Made by a program: the position numbers and the translations under genes. The notes under the pieces were generated by a model, which searched no databases, was not told where the DNA came from, and worked only from the letters and a program-made list of their open reading frames with translations. DNA of 64,000 bases, taken from Palleronia marisminoris (GTDB lineage: Bacteria; Pseudomonadota; Alphaproteobacteria; Rhodobacterales; Rhodobacteraceae). Location of the stretch: the NCBI RefSeq assembly GCF_900172315.1, contig NZ_FWFV01000001.1, positions 186,001-250,000 on the forward strand, written 5' to 3'. The stretch's first letter is position 1, and the number at the start of each line of letters is the position of its first letter. Positions 8,120 to 17,600 of the stretch are shown piece by piece.

Positions 8120-8950
8120 TCAGCCCTTCACCGCGCCTCCGATCAGGGCCGAGACGATCATGCGTTGCAGCAGGATGAACACGAGGACTGCGGGCATCAC
8201 CGCGACCAGGCAGGCCGCCGCTAGAAGCTGCGTGGTCGAGGCGCTGACCGATCCGGCGAAGTTGAAGATAGCGACCGAGATCGGCCAGTCGCCGTCGCGC
8301 TCCAGCAGGATGAACGGGATCAGGAACTGCGACCAGTTCATCACCATCGCGAGAATGAAGGCGGACGCGATGCCCGAGCGCGCCAGCGGCAGCACGATCC
8401 GCATCAGGATGACGGGGCGCGAGGCTCCGTCGATGGACGCCGCCTCCTCGAGCTCTATCGGGATGGCGTCGAAGGCGACCTTCAGCAGCCAGACGGCCAG
8501 CGGCATCCCGAGCGCCCCGTAAACCGCGATCACCGAGACGTCCCGGTTCAGCAGGTCCAGCGCGTTCATCCAGCGATAGAGCGGCACCAAGATCACCAGG
8601 GGCGAGATCATCTGCACCGCCAGCAGGCCCACCAGCACCACCTGCCGGCCCCGGAACGGGACTCGCGCGCAGGCATAGGCCGCCGGGATCGCCAGCACGA
8701 CGGCGAGCGCGCCTCCAAGCGCCGACAGCTTCAGACCGTTCCAGAGGTAGATCAGGAAGGCAGGGTCCGACAGGATCGTCCGGAAATTGTCCAGCGTAGG
8801 TGTCTCGGGGATGAAGCGGGCGGCGCCGAGGTAGATCTCGGCCGGGGTGCGGACCGCGAGGCTGACGAGCCACGCGAAGGGCACGGCGAAGAACACCGCC
8901 AGAACCGCGAGCACCGCGTAGGTCGCGACGTCACCCCAGCGCGCGCTCAT
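8120..8950 (-). CDS. CUT1 ABC importer permease, MalG type
   Basis: A 276-residue inner-membrane permease with about six membrane segments. The EAA loop that docks on the ATPase is clear (EEAASIDGASRPVILMRIVLP-like, about residue 190). MalG-type features include the first membrane segment followed by a short periplasmic stretch (PETPTLDNFRTIL). The ATG at 8950 overlaps the stop of the MalF-type gene (ATGA). It works with the two upstream genes as a carbohydrate or polyol importer. No ATPase follows; the next thing downstream is a terminator. Confidence 0.9.
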   Translation of the reverse strand: MSARWGDVATYAVLAVLAVFFAVPFAWLVSLAVRTPAEIYLGAARFIPETPTLDNFRTILSDPAFLIYLWNGLKLSALGGALAVVLAIPAAYACARVPFRGRQVVLVGLLAVQMISPLVILVPLYRWMNALDLLNRDVSVIAVYGALGMPLAVWLLKVAFDAIPIELEEAASIDGASRPVILMRIVLPLARSGIASAFILAMVMNWSQFLIPFILLERDGDWPISVAIFNFAGSVSASTTQLLAAACLVAVMPAVLVFILLQRMIVSALIGGAVKG

Positions 8951-9837
8951 GTCCGGTCCCGCCCCAGCCAGCCGATCAGGATCGTCAGCCCCATGCCGAT
9001 CGCGAAGAGAAGAACCGCCAGCACGCTGCCGCCCGCGAGGTCGAGGTTGTAGAACACCGTGTTGAAAGTGAAGAGCGACAGGACCTCGGTCGCGCGCCCC
9101 GGGCCGCCGCCGGTCAGCGCGAGGATCGAGTCGAAGGTGTTCAGCGTCTGGACCGAGACCAGCACCGAGTTCACCGCGATGGCGCGGCGCATCAGCGGCA
9201 GGGTGATGGAGCGGAAGGTCCTCCAAGGCCCCGCCGCGTCGAGTTCGGCCACCTCGTAGAGCACCGGGTCGATGCCGCGGCGCGCGGCGTAGAACACGAT
9301 CATCGAGAACGCGGTGCCCTGCCAGACATTCGCGATCACGGCCGAGACCAGCGCCATCTGCGGGTCCGACAGCCACGCCACCGGGCCCAGCCCTGCATAG
9401 GCCAGCAGGCTGTTGAGGGTGCCGTAGGGCGCCTCGTCGAACAGCATCCCCCAGATCAATCCGTTGGCGATGCCCGGCACCACCCATGCAGCCAGGACGA
9501 GGGTGCGGAAGGCGGCCATGCCTGGCAGTTCGCGCCGCTCGCCGCGCACGATCAGCAGCGCGATGGCCAGCCCCGCGAGCTGCAGCACGGCCACGTTGAC
9601 CGCCACGAAGACGAGCGTCGTGCCCAGGACCTGCGGCAGGGCCGGATCCGTCAGGATCGACCGCAGCGCGACGGTCGAGAAGCCGCTCGCCGGCTGGATC
9701 AGCGTGGCGTCGCTGAAGGCCAACCGCGTCACGTCGAGGACCGGCACCGCGTAGAACGTCGCCAGCACCGCCACCGCCGGGATCAGCCACGGCGCCGGGT
9801 AGCCCTGCCCCGGCGCACGCTCGGCCGTTGGGGTCAC
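8947..9837 (-). CDS. CUT1 ABC importer permease, MalF type
   Basis: A 296-residue inner-membrane permease with six predicted membrane segments starting at residue 16. The EAA motif (YEVAELDAAGPWRTFRSITLP-like) is near residue 200. The start at 9837 overlaps the binding-protein stop by four bases. It pairs with the MalG-type protein to form the membrane channel of a sugar-type ABC importer. Confidence 0.9.
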   Translation of the reverse strand: MTPTAERAPGQGYPAPWLIPAVAVLATFYAVPVLDVTRLAFSDATLIQPASGFSTVALRSILTDPALPQVLGTTLVFVAVNVAVLQLAGLAIALLIVRGERRELPGMAAFRTLVLAAWVVPGIANGLIWGMLFDEAPYGTLNSLLAYAGLGPVAWLSDPQMALVSAVIANVWQGTAFSMIVFYAARRGIDPVLYEVAELDAAGPWRTFRSITLPLMRRAIAVNSVLVSVQTLNTFDSILALTGGGPGRATEVLSLFTFNTVFYNLDLAGGSVLAVLLFAIGMGLTILIGWLGRDRT

Positions 9838-11120
9838 TGGCGCTCGTAAGCCGACTGAACGGCGGAGGCGGCGGCGTCGAGAGCGGCCTCGGGCTCGGCC
9901 GAGCCGGACAGTACGTCGCCCAGCAGGATCTGGATCTGGTTCGAGATCTCGGGATAGATCGCCGCCCCGGGACGCGCGACGCCGTTCTCGAGCGCCTCGA
10001 CGAAGAGATCGTATTCCGGCCCGTCATAGGCGTCGTAGCGGTCGTAGATCGGCTGGGACGTCGGCAGCAGCCCCTGCGCCGCGTTGCCCGGACCGGCGTA
10101 GATCTCCTTCGCGATCTCGCCGCAGAGCGCGGCCTTTTCCGGGTCATCCGACAGCGCGGCGATCGTCCAGCCGCCGGTGCCGGTGGCGCGCTGGTCGGGC
10201 GTGGGTCCGGGCAGTTCCGAGACCTCCCAGATGGCGAAAGTATCCTCGGGCAGCGTGTTGCGCAGCTGCCCGTACTGCCAGTTGCCGCCAACGAACATCG
10301 CGGCCGAGCCGGCGGCAGCGGCGGCGTTGAAGGCGTCGTAATCGGTGATCGAAGTGATCCGCCGCGGTGCCGCGCCGCTTTCTACGAGGTTCTGATAGTA
10401 GGCGACGGCGTTCAGGAACTTCTCGCGGTTGTCGCCCTCGGCGAAGACGGGCGCGCCGCTCTCGTCGGTCAGCTCTCCGCCCTGCGCCCAGAAATTCGCC
10501 AGCCAGTCGAAGGAGGTGCCCTCCCAGCGGCCGCCGTTGAACAGGATGCCCTCGCGCCCTTGCTCGACTGCAGCGAGGGCTGCCGCCTTGACCTCGTGCC
10601 AGGTCTGCGGGGCCTCGGGCACGATGGATGTGTCGCGGTAGAGCACGCGCAGATCGGTGAACCACCACCAGGCCAGCACATTGCCCGCGTCGTCGGTCAC
10701 TGCCTCGCGGACGTAGGGAAACAGGTCGGCGACATCCTCGTCCGAGAACACCGCGTTCATCGGTTGCAGCACGCCCGTGTCCTTGAACAGGGCCAACTGG
10801 CTCGAGTCGATCATCGCGCAGTCGGGCCCGCGCCCGGCCTGCGTCTGTTGCAGAAGCCGCGCCTGTTCCTGGCCGATATTCCCCGTCTGGAGCTGCGTCT
10901 CGATCTTCCAGCCGGGGCGGGCGCGGATGAACGCGGAGAACAGGCCTTCGAACGCCTCGCGCGTGGCCGGGTCCGAGGAATAGAGATCGTAGGAGGTCAG
11001 GCGGAACGTCAGCGTGTTCGGCGCGTCGGGCAGGCCGACGCGGCTGCGGGTCACAAGCTCCTGCGCGGACGCGAGTGCGGGCGCGGCGACAAGCGTCGCG
11101 GCAAGGATGCAGGTCTTCAT
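9834..11120 (-). CDS. Periplasmic sugar-type solute-binding protein (CUT1)
   Basis: A 428-residue exported protein with a signal peptide of about 19 residues (ALASAQ). The mature part has the family-1 binding-protein fold pattern: an N-terminal lobe with QARLLQQTQAGRGPDCAMIDSSQLALF, a central hinge, and the aromatic-rich stretches NGGRWEGTSFDWLANF and MFVGGNWQYGQ that usually line a sugar pocket. An AGGAGG ribosome binding site precedes the ATG at 11120. It is the first gene of a three-gene operon. The ligand is unknown and there is no neighbouring catabolic gene. Confidence 0.88.
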   Translation of the reverse strand: MKTCILAATLVAAPALASAQELVTRSRVGLPDAPNTLTFRLTSYDLYSSDPATREAFEGLFSAFIRARPGWKIETQLQTGNIGQEQARLLQQTQAGRGPDCAMIDSSQLALFKDTGVLQPMNAVFSDEDVADLFPYVREAVTDDAGNVLAWWWFTDLRVLYRDTSIVPEAPQTWHEVKAAALAAVEQGREGILFNGGRWEGTSFDWLANFWAQGGELTDESGAPVFAEGDNREKFLNAVAYYQNLVESGAAPRRITSITDYDAFNAAAAAGSAAMFVGGNWQYGQLRNTLPEDTFAIWEVSELPGPTPDQRATGTGGWTIAALSDDPEKAALCGEIAKEIYAGPGNAAQGLLPTSQPIYDRYDAYDGPEYDLFVEALENGVARPGAAIYPEISNQIQILLGDVLSGSAEPEAALDAAASAVQSAYERQ

Positions 11121-11359
11121 TCGGTCCTCCTGACAGGGCGGCGCGGATACGACGCTCAGGCACGTTCAGCCGGTGCAGCGTAGTGCGGGGGCGATTTTCC
11201 GGCAACGAACTTGCACAAGGGGCCATCTTGTTCCGCACCCCCGCAACCGCCAGCCCTCGAGCTGGCACGACGATGCGCAGCCGCCCGTTTCCCATCGCCG
11301 TGCTCGCGGTCTCGGCGCAGGTTGCGTCCGCATCCGCGTGAGCACGGGTCCCCAGACGG

Positions 11360-12832
11360 CTAGTGGAGGATGAAACCCATCGTCGAGATGATCCAGGTGA
11401 AAGAATGGGCCTGCTCCCATCGACCCTGCATCGGTGACCGGGCGCCCATGCCATCGACGAACACGCAGTGGCGCTCGCGCCCCTTGTCCTTGGCTTGGTA
11501 GAGCGCGATGTCTGCGCATCTGATCAGTTCTCCCGCGTCTTCTCCGGGTCTTGCGCGGCTGGCCCCGATACTCGCCGATACGGAGGCCGCCTCGCCGAAC
11601 AGGTCGTAGGGGCGTGAGATATCGACGATCACGTCCTTGCAGAACGCATCGAAGGCAGCGGCATCCACGTCTCCCACCAGAATGAGCGCGAATTCGTCCC
11701 CGCCCAGGCGCGCGACCGTGTCGCTGCGCCGGATCCGCGAGGCGAGCCGCTCGCCCACCTGACGAATCAGTTCGTCGCCCGCGGGATGGCCCAACCGGTC
11801 GTTGACGGCCTTGAACCGATCGAGGTCGAGCATCAGGAGCGTGACGTCGGCCCCTCCCCGATCGGCCATCGCAAGGGCCTGGCCGAGTCGGTCCTCGAAC
11901 AGCGCCCTGTTCGGAAGTCCCGTCAAGGGATCATGGAAGGCGAGGTGACGCGCGTGCGCCTCGCTCGCTTGCAGCCTGTACGACGTCCCGATGAGACGCC
12001 GGGCAAGAAAGAAGACCAGGAGCGCACCGCCCCCGAGCCACAGGAGAAGTGCCGGAGACATGGCGGCAACGAGGTCGCTGGCCGGCGCGGACGGCCTCCA
12101 GGTGAGACGCGCGATCTCGGTGCCGCGCGCGTCCTTCATCGCGACGACGCCGTGTCGACTGCCGCCCCGGGTGTCGATCGACGGCGCAGCAAGGGCGAGC
12201 CCCTCCGTCACGGCGGCCAGGTAGGTATCGTCGAGATAGTCGACGGCGACGTGGAAATGGGTGCTCCGGGGCACCACGTCGAGCGCGTCCGTATCCGGGA
12301 TGATCGGGACGACACTGGCAATCGCCGGACCGGTCGCGAGCGTGACATAGGACGTCACCGCGATCTCCTCGGGGGCGATATCGCCTTGCAGGATCATATC
12401 GCGCGCGGACGCCGCCATGGGCGCGACGACGCCCTCGACCTGGTCGAACGCGTCGGGTGATCGGGTCTCGAGCTCCGCCGCAGCGTAGATCGGCGTGAGA
12501 GCGGGATCGAGCACGAAGCTCATGTCGTGGCCGAAATACTCCTGCATCCAGACGCCGACGTTGTTCTCCATCCAGGCCGTGTCGGCCACGGCAACCTTGC
12601 CGACCGCCTCGTCCCAGACCGTCGCGTTCCGCTGCTCGACGGCGAGACGCTCGAACCGTCTCTCGACGGCCGCGACCGCCTGGCTCTTTTCGCGGGCGGC
12701 TGCCTTCCGGTCGATCCGATCGACGGAGGTCGTCCCGATCAGGATCACCGGAAGCGTTCCGAATACGAACAGTACGAGGATACTGAGGAGCACCTGGCGG
12801 CGCAAAGGCTGAGCTATGTTTGTGTCGGGCAT
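11360..12832 (-). CDS. CHASE4-GGDEF diguanylate cyclase
   Basis: A 490-residue inner-membrane sensor making c-di-GMP. One membrane helix lies near residues 12-32, then a periplasmic CHASE4-like domain (WDEAVGKVAVADTAWMENN and YFGHDMSFVLD), a second helix near residues 255-275, and a GGDEF domain. The active-site GGDEF is intact at residues 377-381, and the inhibitory RxxD site (RRSD) sits five residues before it, so the enzyme should be active and feedback-inhibited. An AGGGAGG site precedes the ATG at 12832. The C-terminus carries about 35 residues beyond the domain. The signal sensed is unknown. Confidence 0.92.
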   Translation of the reverse strand: MPDTNIAQPLRRQVLLSILVLFVFGTLPVILIGTTSVDRIDRKAAAREKSQAVAAVERRFERLAVEQRNATVWDEAVGKVAVADTAWMENNVGVWMQEYFGHDMSFVLDPALTPIYAAAELETRSPDAFDQVEGVVAPMAASARDMILQGDIAPEEIAVTSYVTLATGPAIASVVPIIPDTDALDVVPRSTHFHVAVDYLDDTYLAAVTEGLALAAPSIDTRGGSRHGVVAMKDARGTEIARLTWRPSAPASDLVAAMSPALLLWLGGGALLVFFLARRLIGTSYRLQASEAHARHLAFHDPLTGLPNRALFEDRLGQALAMADRGGADVTLLMLDLDRFKAVNDRLGHPAGDELIRQVGERLASRIRRSDTVARLGGDEFALILVGDVDAAAFDAFCKDVIVDISRPYDLFGEAASVSASIGASRARPGEDAGELIRCADIALYQAKDKGRERHCVFVDGMGARSPMQGRWEQAHSFTWIISTMGFILH

Positions 12833-13177
12833 GGTGGCCTCCCTGGCCGAGGACCATGTCGTCCTGTCGCCGGTACGTTCCTTTGGCGCAATGAAAAAAG
12901 CGATCCGTAGTTGACGACATGTTAGCGGGCGCGAGCTCCGGTCGGCGCTACTCCAGTTTGCGCAACACCGCCGCCGTGGCCGGAAATGCGGCGCGGGGCA
13001 GTGTCACTGGTCAATTCAGCCCTGAAACGGTCTCATCTCTCACCGACGAATTCAGGGGATGCGTACATGGATTTGAATCAATTGGTGGATATGACTTCCT
13101 ATCGCTATGCTTGATTTCCGATCATCTGCCTTCCGTTCACGCGCCGTCACCCCGATCGAATCTGCGGGAGTCGGGCT
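12833..13177. other. Intergenic region between the cyclase and the channel gene
   Basis: This 345-bp stretch is visibly less GC-rich than its surroundings, particularly 13040-13130, and should contain the promoter of the minus-strand cyclase. I see no convincing stem-loop. The only coding signal is a 15-codon plus-strand ORF (13067-13114) described separately. Confidence 0.5.
13067..13114 (+). other. Possible micro-ORF or gene remnant (15 aa)
   Basis: The ORF encodes MDLNQLVDMTSYRYA and is preceded by AGGGG eight bases before the ATG. Its codons are much more AT-rich than any nearby gene. It could be a leader peptide, the stub of a decayed small gene, or chance. Nothing downstream on this strand could be controlled by it within the next 1.5 kb. 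Confidence 0.2.
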
Positions 13178-14239
13178 TTATTTCTCGATCTGGTCGTAGC
13201 GTTGAAGGACGTCCCAGCCAGCCTCGGTCGACAGGACCTCCAGCAGCGCGCGGTTCACTGGCTCGCGCAGGTCCGACCCCTCGGCGAGCGCCACGGCGAT
13301 CATCAGCGGGTGCAGGGTGGTGGTGGAAACGCCGTAGTCCACGGCTCCCCTTTCCGAGATGGCATGGCGCAGGACCGGCGCGGGGGCTGCGGCGCGGGTG
13401 ACGTCACCGGATTCCAGGGCGTTGAGGATGCCGTCCATGTCCGGGCGCGGTGCGGTCGAAACCCCGGCAGAGTCCAGAAACCGGGCCGTGGGTGTATCGG
13501 CGACGACGCTCACCGTCTCTCCGGCGAAGCGTTCGGGCAGCGACCCGGACCGGCCGGGTTGCGCCAGGGTCACCACCGTCGCGGTGAGAGCGGCACTCAC
13601 CGCGAGGCCGGTCAGCATCCAGAGCATGGCGACCAGGCGCCCTAGCAGGGTCTTGGGCGACTTGTCGCCGTAGCCGATCGTGGTCAGCGTCACGCCGGCC
13701 CACCAGAAGCCGTCACCAAGGCCCTTCAGGATTCCCGGGTTGAACTCGTCCTGGTTGCGGCGGCGTTCCACCACCCAGATCAGCGCGCCGATGGCAAGCA
13801 AAAGCGCCGACAACGAGACGACGAGTTGAAGGAAGCGCCACGACAAGAAGCCGCGCATGACCGACAACAGCCGGGACTCGCGCTCGGCCGCAACGCCCAT
13901 CGTGGCGACGTGAAACGGCAGGGACAGATCGACACGCGCTTCGAGGGTCGGACTTGCCACCACTGGCAGCAGGAGGTCGACGGACCCGGCCTCCAGCTCG
14001 TCCGGCCCGGCCGAGATCAGCTCGTAGGCCCATCCCTCGCGCTCGGCGACCAGCCGCCAGATGTCCACTCCCATCCCGAGCCATGCGCCCTCCCCGGCAT
14101 CGATGGCGTAGGGCGGCAGATCCGCGACGCCGACGCGAAGCGGGCCGCTTTCCCCCTTGGGGACCACGGTTGCGGCGTCCTGGGCCGCAAGTGACAGGGG
14201 AAGGAAGGCGGCGAAGAGGGCGACGGCAAGGTATCTCAT
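13178..14239 (-). CDS. GluR0-like ligand-gated potassium channel (binding protein split by a K+ pore)
   Basis: A 353-residue protein whose periplasmic amino-acid-binding fold is interrupted by an ion-channel core, the architecture of prokaryotic ionotropic glutamate receptors such as Synechocystis GluR0. A signal peptide (1-19, SLAAQ) is followed by lobe S1 (about 33-130, with RVDLSLPF at 102-109, the usual ligand-site neighbourhood), TM1 (136-157), a pore helix and selectivity filter TTIGYGD (186-192), TM2 (200-226), and lobe S2 (231-353). GYGD is the signature of K+ selectivity. The ligand cannot be predicted reliably. It is a single gene on the minus strand, flanked by c-di-GMP enzymes. 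Confidence 0.92.
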   Translation of the reverse strand: MRYLAVALFAAFLPLSLAAQDAATVVPKGESGPLRVGVADLPPYAIDAGEGAWLGMGVDIWRLVAEREGWAYELISAGPDELEAGSVDLLLPVVASPTLEARVDLSLPFHVATMGVAAERESRLLSVMRGFLSWRFLQLVVSLSALLLAIGALIWVVERRRNQDEFNPGILKGLGDGFWWAGVTLTTIGYGDKSPKTLLGRLVAMLWMLTGLAVSAALTATVVTLAQPGRSGSLPERFAGETVSVVADTPTARFLDSAGVSTAPRPDMDGILNALESGDVTRAAAPAPVLRHAISERGAVDYGVSTTTLHPLMIAVALAEGSDLREPVNRALLEVLSTEAGWDVLQRYDQIEK

Positions 14240-14645
14240 GGCCGCCTAACGCGGAGTGGCACGTCCGGTTGCCTCGGCAGTCGGTGACTTGCGGCCGGCT
14301 GCCCCGCGCCGCCCGGTCTGCCCCCTTCCAAGCCGGTGGCAAGAATGCGCGCAACTTGCGCGCCGCGTTGATCCGCCGCGGTTCGCCACGGCCGGCATGC
14401 TGGTATCCGCCGCGCGCGGTGCCGTTGTCAGCCGGCAGGAAACCACGATCGGCAATCTTGCGCCGATGGAACCCGCCGCACTGCAGCGACGCCCTTTCGT
14501 TAACCATCCCGTAAGACCTTCCGCCGACACTTCCGTAACATTTTAGGCAAGCCGAGAAGGAGCGACGTTTCGAGACCCGCCCTTGGGACTGCCACCGATA
14601 CCCGGGACCGAACCGTCGGCCTTGGCCCGCGCTGAAGGAACAGCC
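14240..14645. other. Divergent promoter region between the channel and the MASE1 protein
   Basis: A 406-bp stretch separates the two divergent genes. It contains a CtrA-like site (14500-14514) and, just before the plus-strand gene, an AAGGA ribosome binding site. The reading frame of the plus-strand gene stays open back to 14583 but has only a TTG there. No small gene or repeat was found. Confidence 0.5.
14500..14514 (+). promoter_or_regulatory. CtrA-like binding site upstream of the c-di-GMP gene
   Basis: TTAACCATCCCGTAA matches the alphaproteobacterial CtrA pattern TTAA-N7-TTAA with one mismatch in the second half, and contains TTAACCAT, the half-site form reported for Rhodobacter CtrA targets. 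It lies about 130 bp before the GTG start. CtrA commonly controls motility and c-di-GMP genes in this family, so the location is reasonable, but a single site is weak evidence. Confidence 0.35.
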
Positions 14646-17600
14646 GTGAATACACCAGCCAGCGTGGACATCGCACCTCTCTTGCTCAGCACCGCGGGTT
14701 CCGTACTGGCAATCGCGGTCTTCCTCGCGCTCATCTCGTTGGGCCGCAAGCGGATCAAGAAGCGCTCGGTGCTCCTGTGGAGCCGGGGGGTTGCGCTTTT
14801 CGCCGCGTATTGGATGACGGCCGTACTCGGTCTCCAATGGGCTTCCGTAAGTGGCGCCGGATCGCCGGTCTGGCCGGCGGCCGGCGTCGGAGTGGCGGGC
14901 CTTCTGCTGGGCGGATGGAGGCTCTGGCCGGCGATCCTGATCGGCCGGCTCGCCGCAGCCTTCGTAACGGGGTCCGATCAGCCGATCTGGGCGGAAGTCC
15001 TGATCGCATCGGCCAACACGGGCGCAGCCGTCGTCGCGGTCCTGATCCTCAAGGGATGGCGGCCGGCCGATCTGCGCCTGACGGCCATGCAGGACGTCGT
15101 GCGGCTGACGCTCGCGATCGCGGCAGGGGCCGCGATGGCCGCGGTCGTGGGCACCGGGGTGCTGGCGTTCTCGAGCGAGCTGGACCCGCGCCGGGCGATC
15201 CAGATCTGCTTTGGGTGGTGGCTCGGCAACAGCAGCGGGGCCCTGCTCGTCGCGCCGATCATGCTGACCTGGAGCTACCCCGCGGCGTGGCGCATGAGCG
15301 GCCGGCAGTGGCTTGGCCTGGTCGGACTTCTGGCGACGGCGGCTCTCGTCTCGCACGAGATCTTCTTCGAGCACAGGTTCACCGTCCTGCGCACCTGGTA
15401 CGTCTATCCGATCCTGATCTGGATCGCGGTTTCGTACCGGGTGAGCGGCGTCGCCCTTGCGTTGATGATCGTCTCCACAGCCGCGATCTGGAGCGCCACG
15501 ATCGGTGCGGGCGCATTCGCGACGATCACCGCGTCAGCGCTGGCGCAAGTCGTTCTTGCCCAGCAATTCGCGGTCATCACCTCGGTCGCGGCCCTTGTCC
15601 TTGCCGCCGCGGCGGACGAGCGGCGCGGGCTGGAGGCCCTGCGGCACCATGAGGCGCGCGAAAGCTCGATCGCGGACACCGCGGTCGATCCGATCATGGT
15701 CATCAACGACCGGGGCATCATCGTCTTCTGCAACCCGGCCGCCGTGCGGGCCTTCGGGTACGATCGCTCGGAAATGCTCGGGCAGAATGTGAGCCTCCTG
15801 ATGCCGGACCCGCACCGCTCGGCCCATGACGGGTATCTCGAAGAATACGTCCGGACCGGAGAAGCCAGGACCATCGGTGTCGGGCGCCAGGTCGAGGGCC
15901 GGCGCAAGGACGGCAGCACCTTCCCCATCGATCTGTCCGTCGCCGAGTGGCAGGCAGGCGGAAGCCGGTTCTTCACCGGCATCATGCGCGACCAGACCGA
16001 GCGCGTTCAAGCCGACAATGCCGTACGCTCGAGCGAACGGCGCATGTCGATCGCGATCGAGGCGAGCGGCGGTGCGATCTACGAGCAGACGATCCCGGCG
16101 AGCAGCGACATCTACGTCAGCCCCCAGTTGCGGGACATGTTCGGCTACGACGAGTTTCCGGTGACAGCCGAGCAGTTCGACGAATGGGTGTCGGACCAGG
16201 TTCACCCCGATGACCGCGCACGCCGCGATGTCCTCCGCGAGGAATTCCTTGCCGGGCGCGAGCAGCGTTTCGAGGTCGAGCTGCGGATGCGTCACGCCGA
16301 TGGCAACTGGATCTGGGTGCGCTCCTTCGCGCAGGCCATCGAGCGCGACGGGGATGGCCGGGTGCGGCGTCTTTCGGGGATGCTGATCGACATTACCGAA
16401 CGGAAGCTGGCCGAGAGCCAGGTCGAGCATCTTGCCCGGCATGATGTCCTGACCGGGCTTTCCAATCGCTCGGTGTTCGCGGACCAGTTGGTCGAGGCGA
16501 CGCAGCAGGCGGATGTGGGGACGTCCTGCGCCGCGCTGATCCTGCTCGACCTCGACGACTTCAAGTCGATCAACGACACCCACGGCCATCCGGTCGGCGA
16601 TTCCATCCTGCGCCTCGTCACCGAGCGGCTGACCTCGTCGATCCGCACGGGCGACAGCGTGGCGCGGCTTGGCGGCGACGAGTTCGCCATCGTGGTGCCG
16701 AACGCGCGCTCGCGCGAGGGGGTCGCGGAGCTTGCCCAGCGACTTCGGCACGCCCTGGCGCAACCGGCCTCCATCAACGGGATGGAGCTGGAGGTGTCGG
16801 CGAGTCTCGGCTTCGCGCTCTATCCCGATGACGCCGGAACCGTGGATCTTCTCATGCGGCACGCGGATCTGGCGCTCTACGAGGCCAAGAAGAACGGGCG
16901 CGGTCGGGTGTGCAGCTTCCAGCCCGAACTGGAGGCCGCGGCGACCCATCACGTCCAGGTCGAGACCGCCCTGCGCCAGGGGATCCGGAACAACGAGTTG
17001 ATGTTGCACTACCAGCCGCAGGTCAACGTCGAGACCGGCCAGGTCCATTGCGTCGAGGCGCTGGTTCGCTGGTGTCGCGACGGGACGATGATCGCCCCTG
17101 ACGATTTCATCCGCACAGCCGAGCGCAGCAACCTGATCCGGACGCTCGGCGCGTGGGTCATCCGCGAGGCCTGCCGGCAGCAGGCGCTGTGGCGCGCCGA
17201 CGGGATCGACGTGAAAATCGCCGTCAACGTCTCGGCGGCCGAGGCGAGCGCCGAGGACTACGTCACGAACCTGGACCGGGCGGTGGCCGAGTTCGGCGTG
17301 CCGAGCGAGACACTCGAGCTCGAGTTCACCGAAGGGTTCCTGATGGATCCCGAGAGCAAGCAGGTGCAGTCGTTCCTGCGCGCCTGCGAGGCGCGTGGCA
17401 TCACCCTGGCGATCGACGATTTCGGGATCGGCTATTCGTCGCTCAGCTACCTGGCGCGGCTACCGATCTCGAAGATCAAGATCGACCGGTCGTTCCTGTC
17501 GGAAATCGACCTGCCGGACGAGGCGCTGATCGAAGCGGTCGTGACCCTCGGACGCAGGTTGAACAAGCGCGTGGTCGCCGAAGGCGTCGAGACGAAGGCG

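Noticed and set aside
8951-10291. 447-codon minus-strand extension in front of the MalG-type permease
   Set aside because: It is an out-of-frame shadow of the MalF-type permease and binding-protein genes; its sequence is low-complexity Arg/Ala/Gly/Pro and the real start at 8950 overlaps the preceding stop.
13178-14239. Simple potassium channel or simple amino-acid-binding protein
   Set aside because: Both binding lobes and the pore are in one frame in the GluR0 order, so neither single-domain description fits.
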